Shown one piece after another: positions 21,113-30,530 of a stretch of 64,000 nucleotides of DNA; the first letter of the stretch is position 1; each line of letters starts with the position of its first letter. The notes beneath the pieces are model-generated. The model ran no database searches. It worked only from the letters and a program-made list of their open reading frames with translations, and was not told where the DNA came from. Made by a program: the position numbers and the translations under genes. Source of the stretch: Massilia sp. Leaf139 (GTDB taxonomy: Bacteria; Pseudomonadota; Gammaproteobacteria; Burkholderiales; Burkholderiaceae_D); contig NZ_LMOJ01000012.1 in assembly GCF_001424165.1 (NCBI RefSeq), positions 496,863-560,862 on the forward strand, written 5' to 3'.

Positions 21113-21831
21113 CCGCCCCGCTTGCCGAGCTTGCCCGGTTCGACGCCGAGCTGCTTCAGCTTGCGGTACAGGTGGGTGCGCTCGAGGCCGGTCTTTTCGG
21201 CCACGCGCGTCATGCTGCCGCCTTCGCGGCCCAGGTGGTGTTCGAAGTACATGCGCTCGAAGGCGTCGCGCGCTTCGCGCAGCGGCAAGTCGAAGGACAG
21301 CGTATAGCCTTGCGTTTCGCCGTGGCCGATCACGCCCACGCGTGCGCCGTTCAGGGGCGCCGGCACGGGCTGGGCCGCGAACATCGGGTTGGCGACGGGC
21401 GGCGCTTCGACCACCGGCGCCGGCATGACTGGACGCGGCGGCGGCACCGGCGCGCGCGCCACTTCCTGGGCGCGGGTCAGGCCCTGCTGCACGGCTTTGA
21501 GCAGCTTCTGCAGGGCGATCGGTTTTTCAAGGAAATTCAGGGCGCCGATGCGGGTGGCCTCGACGGCGGTGTCGATGGTGGCATGGCCCGACATCATGAT
21601 GACCGGCATGGTGAGCAGGCCGTCGCGCTGCCACTCCTTGAGCAGCGTGACGCCGTCGGTATCCGGCATCCAGATATCGAGCAGCACCAGGTCGGGTGCG
21701 CCTGCGGCGCGCGCTTCGCGTGCCTGCTGCGCGTTTTCAGCCAGCGTGATTGCGTGGCCTTCGTCTCCCAGAATTTCCGAGAGCAGCTCGCGGATGCCCA
21801 TTTCATCATCGACTACGAGTATGTTCGCCAT
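21109..21831 (-). CDS. ntrX: NtrX-like response regulator without the AAA+ domain
   Basis: 240 residues. The receiver domain (1-~120) has D8/D9, the phospho-acceptor D52 in LLDIWMPD and K103 in LEKPI. A proline-rich linker (~124-155) and a C-terminal Fis-type helix-turn-helix (~190-235, RVAEKTGLERTHLYRKLKQLG) follow. The central sigma-54-activating AAA+ domain of canonical NtrX/NtrC (~460 residues) is absent. It therefore should not activate sigma-54 directly and resembles a RegA/PrrA-size regulator. It pairs with the upstream NtrY-like kinase. Confidence 0.85.
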   Translation of the reverse strand: MANILVVDDEMGIRELLSEILGDEGHAITLAENAQQAREARAAGAPDLVLLDIWMPDTDGVTLLKEWQRDGLLTMPVIMMSGHATIDTAVEATRIGALNFLEKPIALQKLLKAVQQGLTRAQEVARAPVPPPRPVMPAPVVEAPPVANPMFAAQPVPAPLNGARVGVIGHGETQGYTLSFDLPLREARDAFERMYFEHHLGREGGSMTRVAEKTGLERTHLYRKLKQLGVEPGKLGKRGG

Positions 21832-21906
21832 CTTTGCCTTCCGTCTCCGCCCGAGTTAACAGCTGTAATGCACAGGTGTGATTCCAGTCGTGATTCTATG
21901 CCCGTT

Positions 21907-24198
21907 TTACACTTCGGCCAAGTTCGCCTCTTGTGCTAACTTTAACAGCAAAATGAATACCGACGCGCCACTTCCGTCCGGACGGTTCTGGACATCGATG
22001 CGGCCACCGTGCTCGTCGATGATCTTCTTCACCATCGGTAAGCCGAGGCCGGTGCCGCGCGCCTTCGATGTCACGTAGGGCTCGAAGGCACGGGCCAGGA
22101 TCTTGGGCGCGAAGCCGGGGCCGTTATCGAGGATCGCCAGGCGCACCGCCTCCCCCGCCATGCCGTCGGCGCCCGTGTAGCGGATGATTTCGGTGGCGAC
22201 GTCGATGCGGGGTTCTTTCGCATCCGGGCCGCGGTCGGCCAGCGCATCCTGGGCGTTCTGCAGCAGGTTGTGGATCACCTGGCGCAGCTGGGTCGGGTCG
22301 CCCATCACGCGCGGCAGGGACGGCGCGAGCGAAGCGTGGATGATGTCGGAGGCATCCTCGGCCAGATACAAGGTGAGGATCTCTTCGATCAGGGCGTTCA
22401 AGTCGAGCGGCTCGAGCACCGCCGGCGGCGTGCGCGCGTAATCGCGGAAGTCGTCGACCATGCGCTTCATGGCGTCGACCTGGTTGACGATGGTCGTGGT
22501 CGCGCGCGCCAGCAGGGCCGCATCGGCCGCCTCCAGCTTGTCTTCCAGCTTCATCTGCAGGCGTTCGGCCGAGAGCTGGATTGGGGTCAGCGGGTTCTTG
22601 ATCTCGTGCGCCAGGCGGCGCGCCACCTCGCCCCAGGCCACCGAGCGCTGGGCCGAGATCACGTCCGAGATGTCGTCGAAGACGACGATGAAGCCGCTGC
22701 CCACGCCGACCGGCAGGCGCGAACCACGCGCCAGCAAGGTGGTGTCGTGGTCTTCGCCAGGCGCGCGCCGGGGGATCTCGATTTCCTGCTGCCAGTGGGT
22801 GCGCTGGCGCGACGTGCCCGCGGCCGACTGCGCGCTCTGGGTCGAGAAGGCGCGCGTGACGGTGGCGGCGAAGTGCTCCAGGCCCTCGATCCTCGAGAGC
22901 GGCCCGTTCAGGTTGCACTGCTCCATCTGCAGGATGCGGCAGGCGGCCTCGTTCGAATTCACCACCGTGCCTTCGGCGTCGAGCACCAGCACGCCGGCCG
23001 ACATGTTGGCCAGCACCGATTCGAGGTGGGCCTTGGCGCTTTGCAGGGCCGCGCGGTTGCGCTCGACGGCGCTCCTGGCCTCGAACAGCTGGCCGGTCAT
23101 GGCATTGAAGGATTGGGTCAGCGTGCCCAGTTCGTCGTTGGTCTCGACGATCGGCCGCGGCGACAAGTCGCCCTCGGCCACCGCCTGCGTGCCCTCGGCC
23201 AGCACCAGGAGCGGCTGGGCCAGGTTCCCGGCGATCAGCACCGCGCTGCCGATGGCGCCGAAAATGGCCAGCAGCAGGGTCAGGGTCAGCGTTTCGATGT
23301 ACATGCGCTGCAGGCCTTCGCGCGCCACCGAGCGCTGCTGGTATTCGCTGAAGGCGGAGCGCAGCACCTCGGCGTTCGAGGCCAGGTTGACCGGCACCGT
23401 CTGCATCAGCTGCAGGTAGCGAGGCGCGGCGCCGGGCGGCTCGGGCACGGCCATCACGACGCGCAGGCGCAGGCCGGTGGCGGCGTCGAGCGCGTTCGAG
23501 CCCTCGCCTTCGCTGCCGGCGTTGTCGCGGAAGTCGAGTTCGATGCCGCCCTCGGCGCGCGCATACCCGCCGGGCATCGCGGCCTGGCGCACCATCTGCG
23601 GGTTCGGCAGGTCGGCCGTCAGGTCGGCGCGCCGGTCTTCGCTGGCGCTGGCCACCAGCTTGCCGTTGGCGTCGAGCAGCAGCGCGCTTTGCATGCCCTC
23701 GGTGTCGGAGACCAGCTGCGACAGCGTCAGCTGGGCGCCGACGTCGTCCAGGCCGGACAGGGTCGCAGCCACCGTCTGGCTCTTCGCCGACAGTTCGGCC
23801 AGCGATTCGTCGAGCGCGGCGTGGCCCAGGTTCAGGCCCGATTGCAGGGCTGCCTCGATCTTGACGTCGAACCAGGACTCGATCGAATGTGAGACAAACT
23901 GTACCGACACCATGAAGATGACCAGGCCCGGCAGGATGCCGATGCCGGCGAACAGCAGCACCAGCCTGGCCATCAGGCGCGAGCCGAAGCGCCCCGCCTT
24001 GTAGCGCGAGTACAGGCGTCCGAGGGCGACCACCACCAGGATCAGCAGCAGGAACGCGATCGTCGCGTTCAGGCCCAGCAGCCAGGAGTAGTAGCGGTCG
24101 AAGAAGCCGGAGTTGTCGGACGCCGAGGCAAGCAGGAACAGCAGGATCGAAACGACCGCACCGCCGATCACCAGCGCGTAGCGCATGGCCTGGTTCAC
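21907..24198 (-). CDS. ntrY: NtrY-like sensor histidine kinase
   Basis: 763 residues. Three N-terminal membrane helices are followed by a periplasmic region (to ~300), another helix and a HAMP domain (QPLLVLAEGTQAVAEGDLSP). A PAS domain comes next (VLDAEGTVVNSNEAACRIL), then the HisKA box with H531 in RRLAHEIKNPLTP. The ATPase domain has NLLQNAQDAL, DNGPGFAP and GTGLGLPMVKK. The kinase senses an unknown envelope or redox/nitrogen-related cue and should phosphorylate the adjacent NtrX-like regulator. The 75-bp gap to ntrX and 3-bp gap after the DUF4390 gene support an operon. Confidence 0.92.
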   Translation of the reverse strand: MNQAMRYALVIGGAVVSILLFLLASASDNSGFFDRYYSWLLGLNATIAFLLLILVVVALGRLYSRYKAGRFGSRLMARLVLLFAGIGILPGLVIFMVSVQFVSHSIESWFDVKIEAALQSGLNLGHAALDESLAELSAKSQTVAATLSGLDDVGAQLTLSQLVSDTEGMQSALLLDANGKLVASASEDRRADLTADLPNPQMVRQAAMPGGYARAEGGIELDFRDNAGSEGEGSNALDAATGLRLRVVMAVPEPPGAAPRYLQLMQTVPVNLASNAEVLRSAFSEYQQRSVAREGLQRMYIETLTLTLLLAIFGAIGSAVLIAGNLAQPLLVLAEGTQAVAEGDLSPRPIVETNDELGTLTQSFNAMTGQLFEARSAVERNRAALQSAKAHLESVLANMSAGVLVLDAEGTVVNSNEAACRILQMEQCNLNGPLSRIEGLEHFAATVTRAFSTQSAQSAAGTSRQRTHWQQEIEIPRRAPGEDHDTTLLARGSRLPVGVGSGFIVVFDDISDVISAQRSVAWGEVARRLAHEIKNPLTPIQLSAERLQMKLEDKLEAADAALLARATTTIVNQVDAMKRMVDDFRDYARTPPAVLEPLDLNALIEEILTLYLAEDASDIIHASLAPSLPRVMGDPTQLRQVIHNLLQNAQDALADRGPDAKEPRIDVATEIIRYTGADGMAGEAVRLAILDNGPGFAPKILARAFEPYVTSKARGTGLGLPMVKKIIDEHGGRIDVQNRPDGSGASVFILLLKLAQEANLAEV

Positions 24199-24201
24199 GC
24201 C

Positions 24202-24765
24202 TTACTCCGCACGGTAGTTGAAAGTCTTCCGGTTCGAGGCAAGATGCCAGTCGGAGTTGCTGAACGCGTTCACCTGCAGCGGCTTTTGCAGCAGGTCGCG
24301 GTTCATGTACATGCGCAGGCTGACCTCGTAGGTCTCGCCGTGCTTGAGCGCGCCCTTGGGGGCGATCAGCCAGCGCCCCGGACGGCGGATCTGGAACATG
24401 GCTTCGTCCAGGGTCTGGTAGGTCTGCTGGACGCTGCCGCCCATCGACACGTAGTACTGGCGCAGCAGCACGTCGTACGAGATGCTAACCGTGCGCTTGG
24501 TCGAGACGGCGCGGTCGTCGCGCCAGTACCAGCGCGGACGCGTCAGTTCGATCTCGGTCGTGAAATAGAGTTTGACGCCGTGCTGCAGGGCGTCTTCGAG
24601 GTCGCGGTTCAGGTCGAACGAATAATTGGCCCCGAGGCGGTAGCCTTCGTCGGACGCCTCGATTTTCGCCAGCGTGATATCGATCCCGTCGGCCGCCTGC
24701 GCCGTTGCGCACGCGAAGACCAGCAGGAGCTGGCAGGCGAGGAGGCGAAAGAATCGTAAAGTCAC
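24202..24765 (-). CDS. DUF4390 exported protein
   Basis: 187 residues with a signal peptide (cleavage near residue 24, AQA-A). The mature part is beta-rich and contains the DUF4390 features ITLAKIEASDEGYRL, LYFTTEIELTRPRWYWRDD and SLRMYMNRDLLQKPLQVNAF. It lies between rsmB and ntrY, its usual place in Betaproteobacteria. This suggests that it assists periplasmic signal sensing by NtrY. Biochemical function is unknown. Confidence 0.88.
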   Translation of the reverse strand: MTLRFFRLLACQLLLVFACATAQAADGIDITLAKIEASDEGYRLGANYSFDLNRDLEDALQHGVKLYFTTEIELTRPRWYWRDDRAVSTKRTVSISYDVLLRQYYVSMGGSVQQTYQTLDEAMFQIRRPGRWLIAPKGALKHGETYEVSLRMYMNRDLLQKPLQVNAFSNSDWHLASNRKTFNYRAE

Positions 24766-24812
24766 AAGGGCCGAAACCTAATCAAATTGAGCGTGGAGCG
24801 TGCGAGAGAACC

Positions 24813-26351
24813 TTAGGCCGCTCTCTTCTTCTGGAACAGGGCGTAGAACAGTCCATCATGATCGAGCCCGGCGCCGCTCGAGGGAAGCAGCTGCCCCGGC
24901 GCAGCGAGGCGGATGGCGTCGTCGTGGCGTGCCGCGAAAGCGGCCGCCTGTGCCTCCGATTCCTGGGGCCAGAGTGAACATGTCACAAACAACAATTTAC
25001 CATCGGCCCGTAGCATCTGCCAAAGATTGTCGAGTATCTCCCCGGAAAGTGTTGTAAGTTGGCGCGTGTCGGTCTTGCGGCGCAGCCAGCGAATGTCCGG
25101 GTGGCGCCGCACGATGCCCGAGGCCGTGCACGGCACGTCGGCCAGGATGCGGTCGTACTGCTGGCCGTCCCACCAGCCGCGCGTCTGCGCTTCGGCCGCC
25201 ACCAGCGTGGCCGACAGGCCCAGGCGGCCGAGGTTGTCGCCCACGCGCGCCAGGCGCTGCGGGTCGGCGTCGACCGAGGTCAGCGCCACGTCCGCGATCT
25301 CGAGGATATGACCGCTCTTGCCGCCCGGCGCCGCGCAGGCGTCGAGCACGCGCATGCCGTCCTGGAGGTCGAGCAGCGGCGCGGCCAGCTGGGCGCCGGC
25401 GTCCTGCACCGACACCAGGCCGTCATGAAAACCGGGAATCTGCGCCACGTTGGTCGCCTGCTTCAGGCGCAGGGCCTGCGGGCCGACCACGTCGGCTTCC
25501 ATGCCCGCCCCTGCCAGCAGCCGCAGGTAGTCGTCCAGCGTGGTCTTGCGGGTATTCACGCGCAGGGTCAGCGGCGGCTGGCGGTTGCCGGCCGCCAGGA
25601 TCGCTTCCCAGTCGCGCGGATAGGCGGCGCGGGTGGCGTCGATCCACCACTGCGGGTAATTCCATTGCGCCAGCGGCTGCTTGAGGGCGGTGGCGACGAG
25701 GGCGTCGCGCTCGCGCAGGAAGCGGCGCAGCACGGCGTTCACCATCGCCTTGGCATGGGCGAAATCGGGGTGGCGGCTGGCCGCCGTGACCGCCTGGTCG
25801 ACCACCGTGAAGGGCTCGTAGGCCGCTTTTTCGCCATCGGCGGGATCGAGCAGCACGAGCGCGCATTCGATCAGGCCGACCAGCATCGGCACGTCCGGCG
25901 CCTTGGTCGTCATCAGGCCGAGCAGGGTTTCGGCGCGCCCGAGTCCGCGCATCGTGCGGTAGGCCAGATCCTGGATGGCGCCGCGGCCCTGGGGCGTGAC
26001 GCCGTAGGCGGAGAACACGTTCGACAGGGCCTGGGGCAGCGCCGTACCGCCGCGCACCCCTGCCACGGCACTGGCCGCGCCCAGCATGGCGAGGGCCAGC
26101 GAATCGTGCGGCAGATCCGGGCGGTACGCCTGCTGGAACTGGGGCTTGACTTCGTGGCTCGGGCGCGGCGCAGGCGCAGGCGCGGCCGGCTTCGCTTCAG
26201 GCTTCTTTTCCACCTTGGGCGCGGGCCGCTTGGGCGCCTGCGGCCGGGCGTGCTGGGCGGCCGGATTGGAGGCGGGCCGGGCAGCGGGCTTGGACGCCGG
26301 GGCGCCGGCGGCCTTGGGCTTGATGGAGAGCGTCGGGCGCTTGTCGGTCAT
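24813..26351 (-). CDS. rsmB: 16S rRNA (cytosine-967-C5)-methyltransferase RsmB with long basic N-terminus
   Basis: 512 residues, about 80 longer than typical RsmB. Residues 1-~75 are a Lys/Pro/Ala-rich low-complexity extension. The NusB-like domain follows (QALSNVFSAYGVTPQG, VVDQAVTAASRH), then the SAM-dependent domain with DACAAPGGKSG. The two catalytic cysteines are C408 in DVPCTASG and C458 in VTCSLWPQ; their 50-residue spacing equals that of the E. coli enzyme. It methylates C967 of 16S rRNA. It is divergent from argS and heads the operon to DUF4390-ntrY-ntrX. Confidence 0.93.
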   Translation of the reverse strand: MTDKRPTLSIKPKAAGAPASKPAARPASNPAAQHARPQAPKRPAPKVEKKPEAKPAAPAPAPRPSHEVKPQFQQAYRPDLPHDSLALAMLGAASAVAGVRGGTALPQALSNVFSAYGVTPQGRGAIQDLAYRTMRGLGRAETLLGLMTTKAPDVPMLVGLIECALVLLDPADGEKAAYEPFTVVDQAVTAASRHPDFAHAKAMVNAVLRRFLRERDALVATALKQPLAQWNYPQWWIDATRAAYPRDWEAILAAGNRQPPLTLRVNTRKTTLDDYLRLLAGAGMEADVVGPQALRLKQATNVAQIPGFHDGLVSVQDAGAQLAAPLLDLQDGMRVLDACAAPGGKSGHILEIADVALTSVDADPQRLARVGDNLGRLGLSATLVAAEAQTRGWWDGQQYDRILADVPCTASGIVRRHPDIRWLRRKTDTRQLTTLSGEILDNLWQMLRADGKLLFVTCSLWPQESEAQAAAFAARHDDAIRLAAPGQLLPSSGAGLDHDGLFYALFQKKRAA

Positions 26352-26474
26352 GATGGCGGGTCAATACGGGAAAGACCCGCATTGTACCGGCTCCTTCTTT
26401 GGCCGGGCTTAAACCCGCCAGCCGGGCGCTGGAGCGGGCCGCAGCGGGCCGTATTCGGCGCTGCAGCAAACCAG

Positions 26475-26480
26475 TATAAT
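26475..26480 (+). promoter_or_regulatory. Candidate -10 box for argS
   Basis: TATAAT lies 67 bp before the argS ATG, in the 196-bp region divergent from rsmB. The -35 is not clear (TATTCG-like at the 17-bp distance). Confidence 0.4.
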
Positions 26481-26547
26481 GAACCCCTGTTTGCCGGGGC
26501 CGTGCCACCGGCTCCATGCACCAACCGACCGCTCATCGACCGAATTT

Positions 26548-28314
26548 ATGCTCGCCCAACAAAAACAAGAGATCGTTGCCCTCTTCCAGGCTGCCCTTGC
26601 GCCGATCATCGACGGCACCGACCTGACGCCCACGCAGCAAAAGCCGAACATCGTCCTGGAACGCCCGCGCGATCCTAGCCATGGCGACGTCGCCTGCAAT
26701 ATCGCCATGCAGCTGGCCAAGCCCCTGAAGACCAACCCGCGCGAACTGGCCACGCGCCTGGTCGCCGCCCTGCTGGCCGATCCCAATGCGGCCGGCCTGG
26801 TCGAAGCGGCCGACGTCGCCGGCCCCGGCTTCATCAACCTGCGCGTGGCCGCCGCCGCCAAGCAGTCCGTCGTGCGCACCATCCTGCAGCAGGGCGACGC
26901 GTTTGGACGCGGCGAGTCCGGCAAGGGCCACCACGCCATCATCGAATTCGTCTCGGCCAACCCGACCGGCCCGCTGCACGTGGGCCACGGCCGCCAGGCG
27001 GCGCTGGGCGACGCCCTGTCCTCGCTGTTCGAGGCGCAGGGCCACGAAGTGACCCGCGAGTTCTACTACAACGACGCCGGCGTCCAGATCGCCACCCTCG
27101 CCAATTCGGTGCAGGCGCGCGCGCGCGGCTTCAAGCCGGGCGACGCCGAGTGGCCCGAGTCGGCCTACAACGGCGACTACATCGCCGACATCGCCAACGA
27201 CTTCCTGGCCGGTAAGACCGTCTCCGCCAGCGATGGCGAGCCGGCCACCGCCAGCGGCAACGCCGACGACCTTGAATCGATCCGCCGCTTCGCGGTCGCC
27301 TACCTGCGCAACGAGCAGGATCAGGATCTGCAGGCCTTCGGCGTCAAGTTCGACAACTACTACCTCGAATCCTCGCTCTACGCCGACGGCAAGGTGGAGC
27401 AGGCCGTGCAGGCCCTGGTCGACGCCGGCGTCACCTACGAGCAGGACGGCGCGCTGTGGCTCAAGACCACGGATTATGGCGACGACAAGGATCGTGTGAT
27501 GCGCAAGTCCGACGGCACCTATACCTATTTCGTGCCGGACGTCGCGTACCACATGCAGAAGTTCCGCCGCGGGTTCGACCAGGCCATCAACATCCAGGGC
27601 AGCGACCACCACGGCACCATCGCCCGCGTGCGCGCCGGCCTGCAGGCGGTCGACATCGGCATCCCGCAGGGCTATCCCGATTACGTGCTGCACAAGATGG
27701 TCACCGTCATGAAGGACGGCGAAGAGGTCAAGATCTCCAAGCGCGCCGGCTCCTACGTGACCGTGCGCGACCTGATCGAATGGTCGGGCAACGGCGACGT
27801 CACGCGCGGCCGCGACGCGGTGCGCTTCTTCCTCATTTCGCGCAAGGCCGATACCGAATTCGTGTTCGACGTCGACGTCGCCCTCAAAACTTCGGACGAG
27901 AACCCGGTGTACTACGTGCAGTACGCCCACGCGCGCATCTGCTCGGCCCTCGCCAACTGGGGCGGCGACGAAGCCCAGCTGGCGAACGTCGACCTGTCGC
28001 CGCTCACCACGCCGCACGAGGCCGGCCTGCTGTCGAAGCTGGCCGCGTATCCGGAAGTGCTGCAGCGCGCCCAGGCCGAACTCGGCCCGCACCAGGTGGC
28101 CTTCTACCTGCGCGAACTGGCGGGCGAACTGCACAGCTACTACTTCGCCCACAAGTGGCTGCTGGACGACGACGAGCAACTGAAACTGGCGCGCCTGGCC
28201 CTGGCCACGGCCACCCGCCAGGTGCTGCGCAACGGCCTGGCCCTGATCGGCGTCTCGGCGCCGAACAAGATGGAACGCGCACCTGCCGAAGCCAACGACG
28301 AACCACAAGCGTAA
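26548..28314 (+). CDS. argS: Arginyl-tRNA synthetase
   Basis: 588 residues from the ATG at 26548 ([13 protein letters not shown]). Class I synthetase with the HIGH-type motif HVGH (144-147) and a KMSKS-like loop reading [12 protein letters not shown]. The N-terminal Add-1 domain and the C-terminal anticodon-binding helices (ending [17 protein letters not shown]) are present. An in-frame extension to 26479 would run over the -10 box and was rejected. The next gene starts 11 bp after the stop. Confidence 0.96.
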   Translation: MLAQQKQEIVALFQAALAPIIDGTDLTPTQQKPNIVLERPRDPSHGDVACNIAMQLAKPLKTNPRELATRLVAALLADPNAAGLVEAADVAGPGFINLRVAAAAKQSVVRTILQQGDAFGRGESGKGHHAIIEFVSANPTGPLHVGHGRQAALGDALSSLFEAQGHEVTREFYYNDAGVQIATLANSVQARARGFKPGDAEWPESAYNGDYIADIANDFLAGKTVSASDGEPATASGNADDLESIRRFAVAYLRNEQDQDLQAFGVKFDNYYLESSLYADGKVEQAVQALVDAGVTYEQDGALWLKTTDYGDDKDRVMRKSDGTYTYFVPDVAYHMQKFRRGFDQAINIQGSDHHGTIARVRAGLQAVDIGIPQGYPDYVLHKMVTVMKDGEEVKISKRAGSYVTVRDLIEWSGNGDVTRGRDAVRFFLISRKADTEFVFDVDVALKTSDENPVYYVQYAHARICSALANWGGDEAQLANVDLSPLTTPHEAGLLSKLAAYPEVLQRAQAELGPHQVAFYLRELAGELHSYYFAHKWLLDDDEQLKLARLALATATRQVLRNGLALIGVSAPNKMERAPAEANDEPQA

Positions 28315-28325
28315 AAAGAGCGACC

Positions 28326-29030
28326 ATGACCGCCTCCCTCCGTTTCCCTTCCCGCCAGCGCGGCAGCACCCTGACCGGCATCATCATCGGCCTGATCATC
28401 GGCCTGGGCATCGCAGTCGTGGTGGCGCTGATGATCACCAAGGGCGCTTCTCCCTTCACCGACCGCTCGAACAAGATGGGCCGTCCGGCCGATCTCGAAC
28501 CGAGCCTGGCGAACGACCCGAACAAGCCGATGTACGGCAACCGCGACGCCTCGCGCGAAGCGGCCAAGCAGCTGGCCGAACGCGAAGCGAAGAAGTCGGA
28601 AGCTGCCGCCCCGGCCGCGGCAACGCCGGCACCGGCGCCAGCGGCCGCCACCGAATCGGATCCGCTTGGCCAGGCAATCGCCGGCATGACGGCCGCGAGC
28701 GAGCCGAAGGCTGCGCCGGCCGCACCGGCGCCGGCCGCTGCTCCCGCCGGTGCACCGGCGGCGCCCGCTGCCGCATCGGCCGGCGGCGACGACAAGTACA
28801 TCTATTACCTGCAGGCCGGCGCCTTCCGCGAAATGTCGGACGCCGAGAACACCCGCGCCAAGCTGGCCCTGCTCGGTTTCGAGGCCGCGATCAGCGACCG
28901 CGCCAGCGACAGCGGCACCCTGCACCGTGTCCGCCTCGGCCCGTTCAGCCAGGTCGAAGCCGTGAATAAAGCGCGCGCCAAGCTGCTCGACAGCGGCATC
29001 GACGTCGCCATCGTTCGTAATCAAAAGTAA
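28326..29030 (+). CDS. SPOR-domain membrane protein
   Basis: 234 residues. One N-terminal membrane helix (GSTLTGIIIGLIIGLGIAVV) is followed by a long Ala/Pro/Lys-rich periplasmic linker. The C-terminal SPOR domain (YIYYLQAGAF, RVRLGPFSQVEAVNKARAKL) covers about residues 155-234. SPOR domains bind denuded septal peptidoglycan. This FtsN-like layout suggests a division-site role. It is cotranscribed between argS and dsbA; the start follows an AAAAAGAGCGACC ribosome site. Confidence 0.9.
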   Translation: MTASLRFPSRQRGSTLTGIIIGLIIGLGIAVVVALMITKGASPFTDRSNKMGRPADLEPSLANDPNKPMYGNRDASREAAKQLAEREAKKSEAAAPAAATPAPAPAAATESDPLGQAIAGMTAASEPKAAPAAPAPAAAPAGAPAAPAAASAGGDDKYIYYLQAGAFREMSDAENTRAKLALLGFEAAISDRASDSGTLHRVRLGPFSQVEAVNKARAKLLDSGIDVAIVRNQK

Positions 29031-29043
29031 AAAGGAAAATTCG

Positions 29044-29742
29044 ATGCAACTCGTTCGCCGTTTGCTGTGCACCGCTGCCCTGTTGACCCTGAGCGGCGTT
29101 GTCGCCGCTGCCCCTGTCGCGCCGAAGGAAGGCGTGCACTACCAGGTGCTGCCGCAGAAACTGGACACGCCGGCCGGCAAGCAGGTCGAAGTCATCGAGT
29201 TCTTCGCTTACTCCTGCCCGCACTGCAACGTGTTCGAGCCGCTGCTGGCCGAGTGGGTGAAAAAGCAGGGCGCCAACATCGCCTTCAAACGCGTGCACGT
29301 GGCGGCCGGCCAGCGCGCGCTGCCCCAGCTGCGCCTGTTCGCCACGCTCGAGGCGCTCGGCCTGACCGAGCAGTACCACACCAAGGTCTTCGCCGCCATG
29401 CACCAGCAGGGCGTGCGCTTCGCCGACGACGAGGAAGTGCTGGGTTGGGTGGCGAAGGCCGGCATCGACCGCGCCCGCTTCACCGACGCCTACCGTTCGA
29501 TCGGCGTGCAGTCGCGCCTGCGCCGCGCTGCGGCCATGATGAGCGAGTACAAGGTCGACCACTGGCCGCTGGTCGCCATCGACGGCCGCTTCATCACCTC
29601 GCCTTCGATGGCCAATCCGGAAGCTTCGCACGACCATGGTGCGCATGCGCACAGCGAGACCGAACAGCAGCAGGTCGCCCTGCAGGTAATGGACGCACTG
29701 GTGGCGCGCGCGAAGGCCGACAAGGGCGCGGACAAGAAATGA
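29044..29742 (+). CDS. dsbA: Periplasmic thiol:disulfide oxidoreductase DsbA
   Basis: 232 residues with a signal peptide (cleavage near residue 22, VAAA). The thioredoxin-fold active site is C58-P59-H60-C61 in FFAYSCPHCNVFEPL. The cis-proline loop reads VDHWPLVAIDG. The C-terminus is extended with a His-rich stretch, SHDHGAHAHSE, that could bind metal. It introduces disulfides into exported proteins. It starts 13 bp after the SPOR gene, and its stop overlaps the next start (ATGA). Confidence 0.93.
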   Translation: MQLVRRLLCTAALLTLSGVVAAAPVAPKEGVHYQVLPQKLDTPAGKQVEVIEFFAYSCPHCNVFEPLLAEWVKKQGANIAFKRVHVAAGQRALPQLRLFATLEALGLTEQYHTKVFAAMHQQGVRFADDEEVLGWVAKAGIDRARFTDAYRSIGVQSRLRRAAAMMSEYKVDHWPLVAIDGRFITSPSMANPEASHDHGAHAHSETEQQQVALQVMDALVARAKADKGADKK

Positions 29743-30530
29743 CCGCGGCGGCGCACGCCGACCGGGTCTTCATCACCGGCGCTTCAAGCGGCATCGGCGC
29801 GGCGCTGGCGCGCGAATACGCGGCGCGCGGCGCCACCCTCGGCCTGGTTGCGCGGCGTGGCGAGGTGCTCGACGCGCTCGTCGCCTCCCTCCCCCATCCC
29901 GAGCGCCACTGCCGCTACGCGCTCGACGTGCAGGATCACGAGGCGCTGGCCGCCGCCGCGCGCGACTTCCTGGCGCACGCGGGCGGTGCCGACATCGTCA
30001 TCGCCAGCGCCGGCATCTCGCACGGCACGCTCACCGAACGGCCCGAAGACCTGGCGGTGTTCGAATCCGTCTTCGCCACCAACGTCAACGCCACCGTCGC
30101 TACCTTCGCGCCCTTCATCGGGCCGATGAAGGCGCAAGGCGGCCGGCGCCGTTTGGTTGCCATCGGCAGCGTCGCTGGCGTGCGCGGCATGCGCGGCGCC
30201 GGCGCCTACTGCGCCTCGAAAGCGGCGGTGCACGCGTATTGCGAGTCGCTGCGCCTGGAATTGAAGTCTTCCGGCATCCGCGTGGTGACCATCGCGCCCG
30301 GCTATATCGATACCCCCATGACCCGCAACAACCGTTTTCCCATGCCCTTCCTGATGCCGGCCGAACGCTTCGCCGCCAGCGCCGTGCGCGCGATCGCGCG
30401 CGGCGACAGCTACCGCGTGCTGCCCTGGCAGATGGGTGCGGTCGCCAAACTGCTGCGCGCCCTGCCGAACGGCCTGTTCGACCTGCTGTTCGCGCGCGCG
30501 CCGACGAAGCCGCGCAAGGAGACCGCATGA
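29739..30530 (+). CDS. Short-chain dehydrogenase/reductase
   Basis: 263 residues. The NAD(P)-binding motif is GASSGIGAAL near the N-terminus. SDR active-site elements follow: the serine in IGSVAG, and Tyr/Lys in AYCASKAAVHAY. The C-terminal membrane-proximal region (MGAVAKLLRALPNGLFDLLF) resembles DltE/YqjQ-type SDRs of unknown substrate. The ATG at 29739 overlaps the dsbA stop, and its own stop overlaps the birA start. It is part of a tightly coupled run. Confidence 0.9.
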   Translation: MTAAAHADRVFITGASSGIGAALAREYAARGATLGLVARRGEVLDALVASLPHPERHCRYALDVQDHEALAAAARDFLAHAGGADIVIASAGISHGTLTERPEDLAVFESVFATNVNATVATFAPFIGPMKAQGGRRRLVAIGSVAGVRGMRGAGAYCASKAAVHAYCESLRLELKSSGIRVVTIAPGYIDTPMTRNNRFPMPFLMPAERFAASAVRAIARGDSYRVLPWQMGAVAKLLRALPNGLFDLLFARAPTKPRKETA

